Shown: positions 1 to 13,574 of the stretch, in pieces
Numbering within the stretch: position 1 is the first letter of the stretch
Layout of the letters: every line of letters begins with the position of its first letter
Source of the DNA: Calonectria ilicicola
Taxonomy: Eukaryota; Ascomycota; Sordariomycetes; Hypocreales; Nectriaceae
Assembly (NCBI GenBank): GCA_020809705.1
Contig: CP085825.1
Coordinates: 5,394,001-5,458,000, forward strand
DNA: 64,000 nt
Direction: 5' to 3'
The notes under the pieces: model-generated
Seen by the model: only the letters and a program-made list of their open reading frames with translations
Database searches by the model: none
Told to the model about the DNA's origin: nothing
Position numbers and translations under genes: made by a program

Positions 1-2150
1 GCTTAGAATTTCCTTAAAAATCTATATAATTTTAGAGATTTTACTTTTAAATTTTTAATTATTAAGGAATTTTTTAATATTTATTTAAATAATTCTATAG
101 AAGAATATTTAAATAAAATTAAAAAATTATCTAATAAATTAAATTCTAAAGATATTAAAATTCCTAATAAGATTATTATAACTTGGATTTTAAATAATTT
201 AAATAAAAAGTATAATAATTATATAATTAATATTTTTTAAGCTTTAAGGAATAATCCTTTAATTTATAATTTTAAATTATTATCCTCTAATCTTATAAAT
301 AAATCTAAAAGATTAGAAAATACTAAAGAAAATTATAGTATTATTAATAAAAAACCTTAGAAAAAAGCTAAAATAGCTAATATATATAATTATTATAAAT
401 TAAAAGATTATAAAAATTAAGATTATTGGTTTTTATACCCTAATAAAAGACCTTCTTCTTTTAAGATTATTAAAAATACTAAAAAAGATAATAAAAACTA
501 TAAAAAAAAAAAAATAATAAAGAAAATAATAAAAAAAAGAAAAAAAGAAAAAGAAGAAGAATTATTAATAACTACTAAAAAGTTAATATCTTTTAAAGAA
601 TCCTCTTCTTCTAGTTTTTCTTCTAATTATAAAGAATTAAAAGAAATAAATATTAAAAATTCTAATAAAATTAATTTATCAGTAAATATACCTATAAAAA
701 ATACTAATAATTATAAAATTAATAAATTAATAAAATCTATAATTAATACCTTATCTAAAATTATAAAAACCTTTAAAAAAGTAAAAATAAATATTTTAAA
801 TATAATAATTAATAAATAATTAAATTTTATTTTAGATATTAGTTTTATTAAGTATATTATCTTTAATAAAGAAAATTTAGTAAATTATAAAAATATTAAT
901 AAAATAATTATTTAAGGAAAAGTCTTTAAATTATTAGTTAAAGGTTATAAAGATTTATATATTATTCTTTTAAATAATAAAATTTTTATATTAAAAGATG
1001 TTTATTATATTTTATAATTAGGTATAAATATTATAAGCTAATTAATATTAAAAAATATATATACTTATATAACTAAAAATTATATATTCCTTTTAAAGAA
1101 TTATAAAATTATAATAAAAAGATATTTAAAAAACAAATTATACTAGATTCCTATAAAAGGATATAAAAATATAGACCTTATTTATAATATAAAAAGTAAT
1201 ATAATTAATAGAAAGACTATATATATAGATTTATTTAAATGGCATTTAAAATTAGCACATTTAAATATAAAAACACTTAAAAAATATCTATTAAAATTAT
1301 ATTATAATAAATATAAAGATAATTATAAAATAAATATAATAAAAGACTTTATAATTAAAACTATATAATATAAATATTATATAAAAGTTAAAATTATAAA
1401 TAAACTTATAAAAATAAATAATAAATATAAACATAATTTTTTAAATAAAATAGTTATAGATATATATAGACTTATTTTACCTTTAATTTATAATAAATAT
1501 AAATATTTTATTATTTTTTTAAATAAAGGAACTAAATATTTAAAAATTTATTTAATAAAAAATAAAAAAGAAGTTTTAAAATATTTTAAATTATATAAAG
1601 CTAAAATAGAAAATAATATTAATAAAATAACTATAAAAGAAATATTTTCTAATAATACTAAAGAATATATATATCCTTTAAAAAATTATTATAAAAAAGA
1701 AGGAATTATATATAATTTTTCTCCAGCTTATACATATAAATCTAATAGGGTAATTAAAAGAATTAATAGAACTATATTAAATAAAATAAGAGCTTTAATT
1801 TTTACTATTAATATATCATTATATTTATAAGATGAAATATTAGAAACTATAGTAAAAATATATAATATAATCCTATATTTATCTATTAACTATAAATGCC
1901 CTATAGAATTAAAAGAAAATAGAAATATAACTTTAGAAGATTATAATTATATAAAAATAATAGATTCTATTATATATTATAAAAATAAAACCTCTTTAAA
2001 TAAGCTTAAAACTAGAGCTTATAAAGGAATAATTATAGGAAATAATAATAATATATATAAAATTTGGGATTATAAAAAGAAAAGAATAGTTTATTTTAGA
2101 GATATAGTAATTTTAGAAAATCAATTTCTAAATACTAATAATAAAGAAGA
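1..2150 (+). mobile_element. RIP-degraded Ty1/Copia retrotransposon relic (gag to integrase)
   Basis: No open frame survives, but conceptual translation of the plus strand through stops shows Copia order. A degraded zinc-knuckle block lies near 385-430, with Tyr where Cys and His are expected, as G-to-A changes would produce. A GAG-pre-integrase motif reading WHLKLAHLNIKTLKK lies at about 1,238-1,285. An integrase core follows at about 1,450-1,650, and the integrase C-terminal part, reading INRTILNKIRALIF, at about 1,764-1,810. The reverse transcriptase that should follow is absent; coding similarity stops near 2,150, where the tandem repeats begin. The left end is cut by the window edge. Family assignment rests on motif order and is firm; the exact boundaries are not. 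Confidence 0.8.
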
Positions 2151-2151
2151 T

Positions 2152-2499
<348 letters not shown>

Positions 2500-2646
2500 T
2501 GTCACAGGCCTTGATTGATGAAAATTCTGTATGTCTGACTGGGGGTCTGACCCCACTGGTACCAGTATATGTAGTTGATGCAAATAGCCTAAAAATATCC
2601 TTATACCAGAAAACATTTAATCCCTGCCATTTTATACCCTCTAACA
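2500..2646 (-). repeat. 3' LTR of the minus-strand Copia element
   Basis: This 147 bp copy pairs with 7,604-7,750 at a constant offset of 5,104 and no indels. The differences I see between the copies are all transitions. Unlike the interior of the element, it keeps near-normal base composition. Confidence 0.88.
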
Positions 2647-2656
2647 TACCTCCTTA
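2647..2656 (-). other. Polypurine tract next to the 3' LTR
   Basis: On the minus strand a purine run reading AAGGAGGTA directly precedes the LTR start TGTTAG. This is the expected site of plus-strand priming in an LTR retrotransposon, and it fixes the element orientation as minus. Confidence 0.7.
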
Positions 2657-5600
2657 GCTGAGCCTGTCTCACGGGGACGGTTACCCTTAATCTTTCTTTC
2701 CTTCTTTATAATTAAGCTGTAGTTTAGTTAGTTGTTTAGTTAGTCTCCCTTGTATTTGGTCTTTTAGCTCTTTTATTTGATATTTATATGCTATAATATC
2801 CTTAATATCTTTTATTAGAAGCTTCTTAATAAAGGACTTATATTATTACTTTAAGAGAGCTTTAGTTATTCTATTTATTATATTATTTATAGTAAGAATC
2901 TATTTGTATAGAATATATTTTTTTAATATTTTTATTAAAGTTAGTAATTGTAAATATTAATGTAATATAGCTTAATTATTAATTTTATTAATTCTTTAAT
3001 TAGTAATTAAAAAGTTATTATATTATTATATTATATTATAAAAGGACTTTTAATTTTAATTTATAATTTATTTAGAATTTTATTTATAAAAATTACTTTC
3101 TTTATAATCTTTAAAAATAATAATAATTTAGTTTTTATTATTAATATTATAATAATATCTTACTTTAATATTTTTTAGATAATTATATCTTTAAATAATA
3201 TTAATATATATTTTTAGAAGCTTTTTTTATTATAGATATTATTTATAAATAATATATTATTTATATTAATAAACTTCTTAATATATAAGGTACCTTCTAG
3301 ATATAGAGCTATTATTTTAATATAATAAAAACATTTAATTATTTTATTTATTATTTAGTAATATATCTTACTTAAATTTATATTAAATTATATTAATTTT
3401 AAGATTATAAATATAATATTTAGCTAAATTAATATTAATATAAATAATATAAAGCTAATTTTTCTAAGATAAAGCTTAATTGACTTCTAATTTAAGACTT
3501 TATTAATTAAAAGGAGCTTTACCTTAACTATTAAAATATAATATCTTTTTAAATTTATATTTATTTTAAATTAGTAAATAATTTTATTAATATATATACT
3601 TTATAATAGCTAGATAATTTACTTAGCTTAATTTCGGATAATATAAATCTTTAAGAACTATTTTAATTTATTTAAAAATATTATTATATATTACTTTATT
3701 AATTCTATAATAACTTTATTAATTATAATCTTTTAATTCTTTATAAATATAAAGATAATATTATTAATAAAGAAAAATATAATAATCTTATTATATTATA
3801 TAATATATAGTTCTTATAAGACCTTTATAAACCCTAAGATTTAAAGTAACTTTATTAAATATATTTATTAAATTAATAGTAATCTTTATAATCTATATAA
3901 AGCTTTTTTAAGCTATAATACTATACCTTTCTTTTTAAAACCTAAAAGCATTCTTATATAAACTAATTTATATAAATTATAATTTATAAATATATTCACT
4001 ATATCCATCTAAACTAATTCTAAGTCCTATATAATAACTATTACTATTAAAGTATAGAATAAAATGCCTACTAAGGTTATTACCCTAGTTAATAGCTCTC
4101 CTTTTACCTATTAATTCCTATATACTACTAGCCTTACCTTATATTTAATTAGAAAACCATATTTATCTATTTTATAAGTAAATACTTATATATAGCTTAA
4201 TACTTAATACCCTTTTACTATCCTTTATAATATCTTTTTATATAAGCCTATTTAATTATATAACTTAAGATAAGTAAGTTATACCTTATAAAACTCTAAC
4301 TTATATAAATAATTATTAAGATCTTTAAATATCTTTAATAACTTTAATAACTTTAATAAATTATACTTATATAATTTAATTAATTTTTTTTAAATATTAT
4401 TATATATATATTATATATTAATAATATTATTATAATTAAAATAAAATCTTTAAATTAATTATTAATTTTACTTTATAAAATTTAAAATATTATTCTCTCT
4501 CTTACCCCCTTAGCTCTAGCTATTAATAGGTAGACTATTAATATAGCTTCTAGTACTTAATCTAGCTCTAAAGGTAAAGATATATAGAACATCTATTCTA
4601 TTAGCTTTATTAACTTAATATTCTTATCCACTTAATTAGGCTCTTAGCCTTATACCTCTTATTTATTCTTTATTAGTACTATTTAAATAGTGCCTATATA
4701 ATCAAATTTACTTTTATTATTATTATCCTTTAATTAATTTAAAGTTAGTTTATTTTTTCTAGTATTTATATATTTTTTATATATAACTTTAAAATCTTTA
4801 TTACTTTTACTAATTTATTTATATTTAAAATAAATTCTAATTTAATATATTTTCTATTAAAGAGAATTATTTTATTAAAGATTATATCTTTAATAAAAAT
4901 AATCTTCTTTTAATATAATATTTATATTTTAAAAATATTTATAGATTTATATTTAATAAAATACTTAATATAAGTCTTTAGATTTAATTTATTTTATTTT
5001 TTTATTTTTACTTAAATTAATTAAATTAAAAAGTATACTCTATAATTATATACCTTTATATATAATAGTATAGATTTTTTATTATAAAATATCTTATATA
5101 ATATTTTCTATTTATTAAATTAATAAGAAGTCTAATTTTTAAAGTATATAATTATTATTATTATTTCTTTTTAAAGATTATAAAATAATTTAGTTAAAAT
5201 TCTTATTATTTATGCCTTCTTTATTATTATATTTTCTAAGTATTTAACTCTATTATTCTATACTTATATATTTAGTACTAATAGTCTAGTCTCTATCCTT
5301 CTTCTTTATAATTATATTTTAATTTATTTAATAAATAACTTATTATTAGATCTAATTACTTTAATATTAAGTTTATAATAGTTCTTTATTTAATTAATAA
5401 AATCCTTAATAATTTAAAAGTTCTTTTTTAATCTTCTTTATATTTTAAAAAGTATATAAAGATTATCTCTATCTATATATCTATAATAAATATAATATAA
5501 ATAAAATCTTTATAATTCTTATATATTAATATCTAATTAACCTATACTTTAAAATAAGATTTATTTTTCTCTTAATTTAAAGATTTTTAAAATATAATTT

Positions 5601-7603
5601 ATAATATTTTCTTTTAATTATATTATTTATAATTTATTATTAAAGATCCTTTAAAGTATACCCTTATAATTTCTATATTTAATTTATATAGATTAGTAAG
5701 ATCTAGGTATTCTATTCTTTTATATTAAAAATCCCTATCCCCTTATATTAATAGGTATAGATTTTAATTAATAATTTTTTTTATTAATTATAAAAGATTT
5801 TTTTTTATTTTAATTATTAAATAAAATATATTAAAGTATATATTAATTATATTTCTTTATAATATAATATATAATAATATTATTAATTAGTTATATTAAA
5901 GTCTAGTTAATTATATTCTAGAAAATACCTTCCTCTTTAAACTATTAATAGAATATAAGGCTAATATTAAAGTTAAGGCAGTATACTACCTTCTTTAAAT
6001 ATAATATTCTTTATTTTTCTTCTAGCTTATTTACTTTTAAATAAATACTTTTATAACTAAGGATAAATACTTCTAATATACTTATAATTATAATATTATT
6101 TTAAATTATCTTATAAAAGATCTTAAACTTTATTATATTATTAAATATATATATTATTATTTTAAAATTTAAAATAATTAAAAGAAATAAAATATATATT
6201 TTTATTAATATTAAAAAAGTAATTTTAAAATATATTTTTTATATTTATTCTTTAATATTTATAAAAAATCATTCTTTCTTAACTTTCTTCAAAACCTTTA
6301 TTTTATTTTAAAGCTTTAAATTATTTTTTAATTTAAATTTAATTTTATAAACTATATATTCACTTAGTTTAAATTATAAAGATTTATACTTATTAAATAA
6401 ATATATATATTTAATAAAAATATACTTTCTCCTACCATAAACTTTATAATTAAATATTACCCTTTTATTATTCAAGCCTTTTCCTCCTTTACTTTATATA
6501 TCTATATCTTAAAAATCACTTCTATTATCATTAATACTAATATAAAATCCACTATCTCAAATAATACTACTAGATTCCTTACTATATAATATCTATAGCC
6601 TTATAGAATATATTACTTTCACTACTATCTATAAATCTTTATCTTTAATATTTACTTATTGAAGTTATACCTTTACTTATTTAAATATAATTATCTATAC
6701 CTATATATATATTATTATATTAATATTTATTTCTAGAATAATATTATATATAATAATTATAACCTTTAATATATTAATATATATAGCTATAATAATATTA
6801 AGTTTTTTAAATTTTTAAAGAATTCTATTTTATATAATTAATATATAAATATAATAATTTTAAAGAATTCTTTTAGTTACTAACTATTTTCTATTTTAGG
6901 TAGATTATATTTTATTACCTTTATTATTATTAATTTCTAATAATCTAATTAAAAAAGAAAATTCTTACCTTCTTAAAATACTTTTATTATTATATTATAT
7001 TTATCCTTTACTCTTACTATTATATAACTTTAAGAAAAAACTATATCTACTTATAATTTAATTATTTAAATTCTTAAAATCTATATTTTCTTACTTAAGC
7101 CTTACTTTAATTTAAAAAAGATAAATTTATTAATTACCTTATATATCCTTATAAAATTAGCTTATTATTTTTAATACTTTTATTTTTAAAATTTATATAT
7201 TTAATAAATAATAATAAAAAGTTTCTATTATATTAAATTTAATTTAATAATATCCTTTATATTTTCTTTAAATATAAATAATATTAAATATCTTAGCTTT
7301 TTAAATAATTTAATAATTATAAAATTATTATTTATATATTTTTAAATCTTTATATCTATCTTTACCTTAATAATCTAATATTATTTATTTTAATTATTTA
7401 TATTTATAAGAATAATTTTTACTTTTTTAATAAATATTTTTATAAGTAAAAATAGTTATATTAATTAGCTAGGTATAAGATTTTGGTTTTGGGGTTGATT
7501 AGAAGGTAAAAATAGATTTGTTTTATATTGTGATATTCTTATAATCTTAATGATAATCTTAATGTATAATTAACTATATTTAACGCAGAGCTAGGCTTAT
7601 AAC

Positions 7604-7750
7604 TATCATAGGCCTTAATTGATGAAAATTCTGTGTGTCTGACTGGGGGTCTGACCCTACTGGTACCAGTATATGTAGTTGATGCAAATAGCCCAAAAAT
7701 ATCCTTATACCAGAAAACATTTAATCCCTGCCATTTTACACCCTCCAACA
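7604..7750 (-). repeat. 5' LTR of the minus-strand Copia element
   Basis: Second 147 bp copy of the LTR. It contains a chance open frame running from 7,751 down to 7,539 that is not a gene. The inner neighbour (about 7,480-7,600) is moderately AT-rich and would hold the primer-binding site; I could not assign a tRNA. Confidence 0.88.
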
Positions 7751-7959
7751 ATAATAATAATAATTATTTAGATATCTTAATAATAAAAAGAGTATTAGTA
7801 AATCTTATATAATTAAGATAATAGTAAAACTTTTTTCTATTAAAAACATTTCTTAATAGTTACTTATTACCATTATATTAGGGATTATAATAATAAATAT
7901 TAATAATATTATTATTCATTTAGCTTACAATTTAAACCTAATTAAAAAGTTATTAAAGA

Positions 7960-8480
7960 AATATCTAAAGAAGCCTCCAAAGAGATTAATTAGAGCTTTA
8001 TAAAAAGGATAATAGCTTATTATTATTGATAAGGTTAGTATACTTAAGGCTAATATATTGCTTTAAATTGATTAAGTGCTTTATTGCTTATATAATTATT
8101 ATTATAAGATAATAGATAGGGTTTCTACTATTCTTTTTTATAATGACTTTTACTAATTTAATTTAGTAATAGAGAGGCTATTTTTATTAAGCTTAAATAA
8201 TCTAGTATAAAGAAAAAATTTGGAATTAAAAAGAAAGTATATAATAAAATATATATATTATAGAAGAAGTTTAATTTTATTATTATTCTTAGTAAATAGG
8301 TTTATATAATAGAAGATTCTAAGCTCTAAGTATTACTAGATTATATTTATAAAAAAGCTTAAATAGAGAGTAATATTATTTTATTAAATAACTATTATTA
8401 TTAACTAGATTAAAGAATATACTAAGAGAAGGATATAATTATAATAATATTTTTTAATAAAAATTAATAAAATATTAATA
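7960..8480 (+). pseudogene. Relic of a PIF1/Helitron-type helicase
   Basis: The plus strand, read through stop codons, shows a Walker-B-like block reading LIIIDKVSILKANILLXID at about 8,010-8,065. Downstream is a block reading FYNDFYXFNLVIE at about 8,140-8,175. These correspond in order and spacing to the DEVSM and GDFxQxPPV motifs of PIF1-family helicases, which fungi carry in Helitrons and in chromosomal PIF1 genes. A further stretch to about 8,400 resembles the segment that follows. Base changes are again of the RIP type. It lies outside the Copia element and may be the host sequence or a separate transposon. The call rests on motif reading only. Confidence 0.5.
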
Positions 8481-9555
8481 TAAAAGTATTTTTTATTATA
8501 TAATAATATAAGTAAAAGTAGTAAAAAAGGAAGAGAGAAAAGAGGAAAAAAAGAAAAGATAGAAGGATAATAGAAGGAAAGAGACTTAATAACTATTACT
8601 ATATATTTTCTTATTTATATATAGTTAGGTAAAAGGGGTTAGAAATAAGGTAGAGGCCTTGGCTATATAAGGGTTTAGAGATAATAATAATATTTATATT
8701 CTAACTATTTTTATTTTTATATTTAATATATTAATAATAATTATTAAAAATAAGTATTAAAATTTAAAGATTATTAATAATATAATATATAATACTTAAA
8801 ATATAATTATTAATAAAAGATACTTAAGCCACTAAATATTAAAGAATATTATCCTTTACTATAATTCTTTTAATAATATTATATTATCTTTAAACTTAAT
8901 TCAAGACTTTTAATTTATTAAAATATCTAAAGATATTATTCTACTTTAATCTATTATATATATATATATTACCTAAAGCTTAAATAAATATAATAGAAAA
9001 TAAGCTTCTAATAAAAAAACATAACATATATAACCACCTATATATATACTAATTATAAGATTTAAAGCTAAATATTAAAAAAACTACTCTCAAGTTTTAA
9101 GGTTTTAGTATAATAATTAAAGAAAGTAGGTAGATTAAGGGATCTAGCTATAATCTATATAGCCTTTATATTTAGCTATTATAATATTAATTATTAAATA
9201 ATATATCTTTATTAATAAAAGTAAGATATATAGATCTAATAAAGAATAAAATATTTTAAATTATAGCTAATATAAAAGCTAATCTTAATTATTATAATAA
9301 TAAAATAAAATAATATATTAAGTTAATAAATTAATAGGTAAACTAGCTTAATTATTATTTTTATATAAAAGAGGTAAAGAGAGAGAGAGAAAGTATATAA
9401 TCTTAATTTAATTTAATACTTATATATATATTTAATTTTTTAACTTAATATTATATAATTATTTTTTTTTTTTAATTTTCTTTACTTCTTTTATTATTAT
9501 ATAATATTTATATAAATATTATATAATTTTCTTTTCTCTCTTATTATACAATAAA
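8481..9555. other. AT-rich RIP-degraded sequence, no recognisable content
   Basis: This DNA has the same composition as the rest of the left compartment. I see no LTR, motif or open frame that I can assign. It ends abruptly at the G-run tract at 9,556. Confidence 0.6.
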
Positions 9556-9588
9556 GGAGGGAGAGGAGGGGGGGAGGGGGGAGGGGGT
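9556..9588 (+). repeat. G-run tract at the isochore boundary
   Basis: About 33 bp containing successive runs of three to seven G residues separated by single A residues. On the plus strand it meets the usual pattern for a G-quadruplex (four or more G3 runs). It marks the exact point where AT-rich DNA gives way to normal genic composition. Confidence 0.75.
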
Positions 9589-9997
9589 AGTAAGGACTTT
9601 CACAATAAGGCTACGGCCATGGCCAATAGTTCCCTTTTCGTTCCTCAAGGACATTAGTACGCGGCCTGATCGTTACATTCCTGTTCTGGCACACAACAGA
9701 ATGAGCTCCGCCTGCAAGAAAAATTTCGTTAACTATTGGCCTGTAACAAACGGCCAATCGCTGCGATTGATATTTTGATCGTACCCACGAGCTGCCTAGG
9801 CTTCTTCTTGCTTAACTTCACTACACGACGGGAACCTCAAAAACATTGAATAATTTTGGCTTGCAATTGCATTCTCCCAGGAATATGGCCTTTCGAGACG
9901 ATTTATCACTCACAATAACGAAATATTACAAATGAATGTTTGCGCACTGCGAATAGAAAAAACGCTAGTATTTTCTCTACCATGAACAACACATCCC
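9589..9997. other. Non-coding flank, 3' side of tfc4
   Basis: Normal GC content without an open frame or motif that I recognise. It should include the 3' UTR and terminator of the minus-strand tfc4 gene. Confidence 0.5.
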
Positions 9998-12900
9998 TTA
10001 TATGCTGATTTTATCCTTCAATATGCTCAATGCTCTTTTGTTGGCCTTATTATATAAGAGTAAAACCCGTTTGTTATACGCACTGATAACATTAATCTCT
10101 TCAATGCTTTTACTGTGTCCTCCAACGTGAATAGCTTTGGAGTAATACTCCAAAGCCAAATAGTTGATCCCCAGGAGTTGAAATAATCGACCCAGGTTGT
10201 AGTAAGCCTCTGCCTTAAATATTGAATTCATTCGTTCTTGGCTTTCATCACCAAGGTCTGCGTATTGAGAGAGGAATGATTGCCCTTGAAGGAGCAGATA
10301 TTGTCGGTTTGTAGACTGTCGCTTCAGCCCATAGTGGACATATGCCAGCCCGAGACTAAGGTTTACCATTGGATTATCGGGATCTAGAGCCCTGGAACGA
10401 AGGAAATAGCCTAAAATTGTTAGTATTGGGTGTGCCTTTTAAGGATGGTTTCATACCTAGGGCATATGTGTAGCTAGTGGAGGTGAATAGAATATGGCCA
10501 TAAAGCATCAGTAAACAAGCATCTAGGATTGGTTCAGTTGGAGCATTGTTGGTTTGGTTCGTATCACCACCGGTCTTCCGCGCCTCGTACGCATCATCCA
10601 TAGCCTTAATTTGACGAAGAATAAACTTTTGAGCCGGCCCCGAAGTGTACCATGAAACTGGGGACTGGCACAGGCTGGAAAGCAATGCGAACATTCGGTA
10701 CGAATCGGACATCGCCCCATCCCTCATCAGGTGCCGAGCTGTAGCCACGCATTTCTCTTCATCGCTGGTGTATATCGCGCACACTAGAGCAATTAGGAGT
10801 GATTAAATAAAAGGGGGAACATAATTTACCTGTCCAAGCAACGTGAATGATAAAGCCATGTTCTGGGGCTTGAAATGCAGTCGAGTCTCTTGCTGCCTCA
10901 CAAACTTGATAGGCCTCATCGCGGCGATGCGCCATGGCTAACCCCACAGCATAGTCCAAGAATAAGTCCAGCCAGTTGTCAAAAGAGATTCCTTGATGGT
11001 TGTCTAATGCTGATGGTACTTGTTCAGTGCCGTCATGCCCGGTGCCAGGAGCCACAGCTACAAAAAGGAGTCAATTCAGTTCAAATTTTATAAGTCAAGA
11101 CTAAACATCACTTACTTCGTGCCAGTCGCTCATACATTTGAGATAACTCGGTCTTCGGCTGGTTCGGCTGGGAATTTTCCAGTGAAGTTTTGGATCCTAG
11201 AAAGTTCAAGTATTTGTCCCAAGTATAGAATTTCTTTAACGATCGGAAGTCGTCGACCAACTCCTTGGAGGAGGCCATCCAGGTAGTAACAAGATCACTC
11301 CGGCCAGCTTTGATTTGCCTTCGCAAGCTTTGGACAACTTCATATTGTTGAGACAGCTTCATCGCACGTGATTGTTCGTCTTGTCGACGTTTGTCTGGGC
11401 CGGCTAATCGTTTGGGTCTGTATCGACGAGGAATTACTCTCTTTCCGCCTGGAAAGTCTTGCCCACGTATCCCTACTACTCTGCGACGCGGGATCCGGCC
11501 CAGAGGCTGAGCGGATGTATAAGGCATAGGCAACCCTTCCAAACTTTGACCCTGGCTCTGATCTTGACCTCGGGCATCTCTGAGAGCCATCGCCTCGGCA
11601 GCCAGAATCAGAGCTTCTTCCTCCTCTCGGGCTTTTTCATAAATATTGGCCAACTCAATACGAGCATCAATGTTATCTTCATCAGTATCGATTGCGGCCA
11701 GAAAGTATTCTTCAGCAGTGGCATGGTCACCATTGGCAAAATGACATCGACCCAACTGTAACAAAACTGTGGCGTCAGCATCGCCAGGAAGGTCCCGCAG
11801 AATCTCATAGTACTTGATGGCAAATGATGTATGACCTCGATGAGCCAGCTCCTCTGCAATATCAAATACCAGGAATGGGAAATCAACAGCGAAATCCCTC
11901 GTTTGTTCTGCCGAAGGATCAAACCACCCTAGGTGTTTCTATCCATATATTGTCAGTATTGGTTTGAAGGAGATAGGAATATAATGACTAACCATTGCTT
12001 CATCGTCATGTCCAACACGAAATCTATATATTGCTAATCGTGACCGCAAATCATGAGGCAATCCTTGGCCATACATGCTGGTGTGATACTCCCCGGTCGT
12101 AAATTGTGAGACAGCCGCACGCCTTTCATCATCAGCGTCCCATTCTCGGTCATCTGCTTGCCACTGATCCCAGTAAGCCTCAGGACCACGACCCAGAAAC
12201 CAACGGGACAAAGATTTCAGCTGCTCAATAGCGTCCAGATATCGAGCAGTAGATGCAAAGAGCTCCACATAAATTCCAACGTCATGCCATGGGGCGCGAA
12301 CTGAATCTCCAGCTGCTGCCACCTTCTCATGCTCAAAGAATCGTTCATAGGCTGCAATAGCAGCAGGAACAGCAGTATCTGCATGCTTGTTGTCAACACA
12401 AGCTTCGGCAAGTTTCCGAACAATTTCGAGGTCGAAGGGCCGCTGTTTTAAGACGATCTTATATTCAGCAATCGCAGCAGAGAGGTGGCCCTGCCGGTGA
12501 CAAACCAATCCCTTGCCGAGTCTGGCATCAACGTTAGTGGGATCAGCCCTTAATGCGGCGGAGTAGCACAATCGAGCGGTATGGAGATTTCCAGGCTCAT
12601 CGGTTTCGACTGTGTCTAAAGCAAAGGAAGCGCATTGAAGCCAACCACCTACATCTTTTGGGCGCAGATGTGCTGCATATACCATAGTTGACAGCGCTTT
12701 GTTTAAATCACCCTGTTCTCGGAAGATAGAAGACAGGGTAGTCCAAGCCTGATGTGTTTCTGCATTGATCCTGATCACCTCAAAGACAAGGTCGAGAGCC
12801 AAGGCATAATCACCAGTTAAGAATGCCTGATTGACTTTAGAAAGGCGTGCTGTGATATCTCCTCGAGGTTTGGCTGCCTTGCGTGGACCACGAGCACCTC

Positions 12901-13135
12901 GACCTCGTGGAAACCCCCGGATTTCTTGAGATGGCGCTATTTCATCTCGCTGGGATGCCAAAAATTCCCGGACTGATTCGTCAAATTTGGCAATGTCGCC
13001 CTCCAGCTCCTCAAGATCAGAGTCTGCGTCTGAAGCTTCTTCATCATTCCTGTATTCGTCAATTGCCTTTTTCATACCAAAGGAGCGTTGTGATGTGGAC
13101 CTTTCAACGAAACTACCAATTTTCGACGGATGCAT
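9998..13135 (-). CDS. tfc4: TFIIIC subunit, TPR protein (Tfc4/Sfc4, tau131)
   Basis: This is a TPR-rich subunit of RNA polymerase III initiation factor TFIIIC, which binds tRNA-type promoters and recruits TFIIIB. The model has five exons (11993-13135, 11116-11938, 10830-11057, 10457-10783, 9998-10410) whose 2,934 nt close in frame as 977 residues, normal for the family. An acidic N-terminal segment (residues about 17-40) precedes an Arg/Gly-rich stretch and then tandem TPRs from about residue 100, for example the block ending LNKALSTMVYAAHLRP. A Lys/Arg-rich linker (reading RRRVVGIRGQDFPGGKR) sits between TPR groups, as in known Tfc4 proteins. The start at 13,135 is the first in-frame ATG; a splice acceptor-like CCATAG just upstream allows an additional 5' exon, so the N-terminus is uncertain. 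Introns are 46-58 bp. Confidence 0.9.
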
Positions 13136-13574
13136 TTGAAAGAGATGCGTCACTATGGACGTGGGAACATGAATTTGCGATTAAGGTAAGTGCTGCATGC
13201 AAGGTGACAGGACTATAGTTGAATGGTGAGAATGGGTTCAACATGTAGCAGGGTAGGCAATGAACTTTCACAAGGAAAAAAAAGACTAGCTGCTCCAGGC
13301 ACGTGAGCGACCAACCAAACATTTAAAAAAAAATCCACTTTGATCTCATTAAGCCCAACCACAGCAGATATATGGATATACATATCACTTTTGTTTCAAG
13401 AATTAATAGAATCCAATACAACACGGGCCATTTTTGCACTGCTCAAATGTTGCGCCCTACCCTGCCTATGTAGCTACAATATTCGCAATACCATCCAATA
13501 TCTGATGAAATGTTTTGAGACCCAAAAGAGCAATGTCCTTTACGAGAACATTTCTTACCAGCGCCGGCGTAATA
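13136..13574. other. Intergenic region between tfc4 (5') and vts1 (3')
   Basis: About 440 bp with no credible gene. It must contain the tfc4 promoter and the vts1 terminator, since both genes are on the minus strand. Confidence 0.5.

Larger units (their letters stand above)
2500..7750 (-). mobile_element. Complete but RIP-destroyed Ty1/Copia element, LTR to LTR
   Basis: The element is bounded by two 147 bp LTRs (2,500-2,646 and 7,604-7,750) beginning TGT and ending ACA. Both sides are flanked by ATAAT, compatible with a 5 bp target duplication, although this is ambiguous inside an AAT tract. A purine tract (AAGGAGGTA on the minus strand) sits immediately inside the 3' LTR at 2,647-2,655, where a polypurine tract belongs. 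The minus strand reads through stops as a Copia reverse transcriptase at about 3,690-4,020, with a decayed YVDD region near 3,740-3,785. RNase H-like residues lie at about 3,110-3,250. The interior is nearly all A/T. Total length of 5.25 kb is normal for Copia. No product can be made. Confidence 0.85.

Noticed and set aside
7539..7751. 70-codon minus-strand frame reading MLEGVKWQGLNVF
   Set aside because: It lies within the LTR and its inner flank, and the same frame occurs in the other LTR copy.
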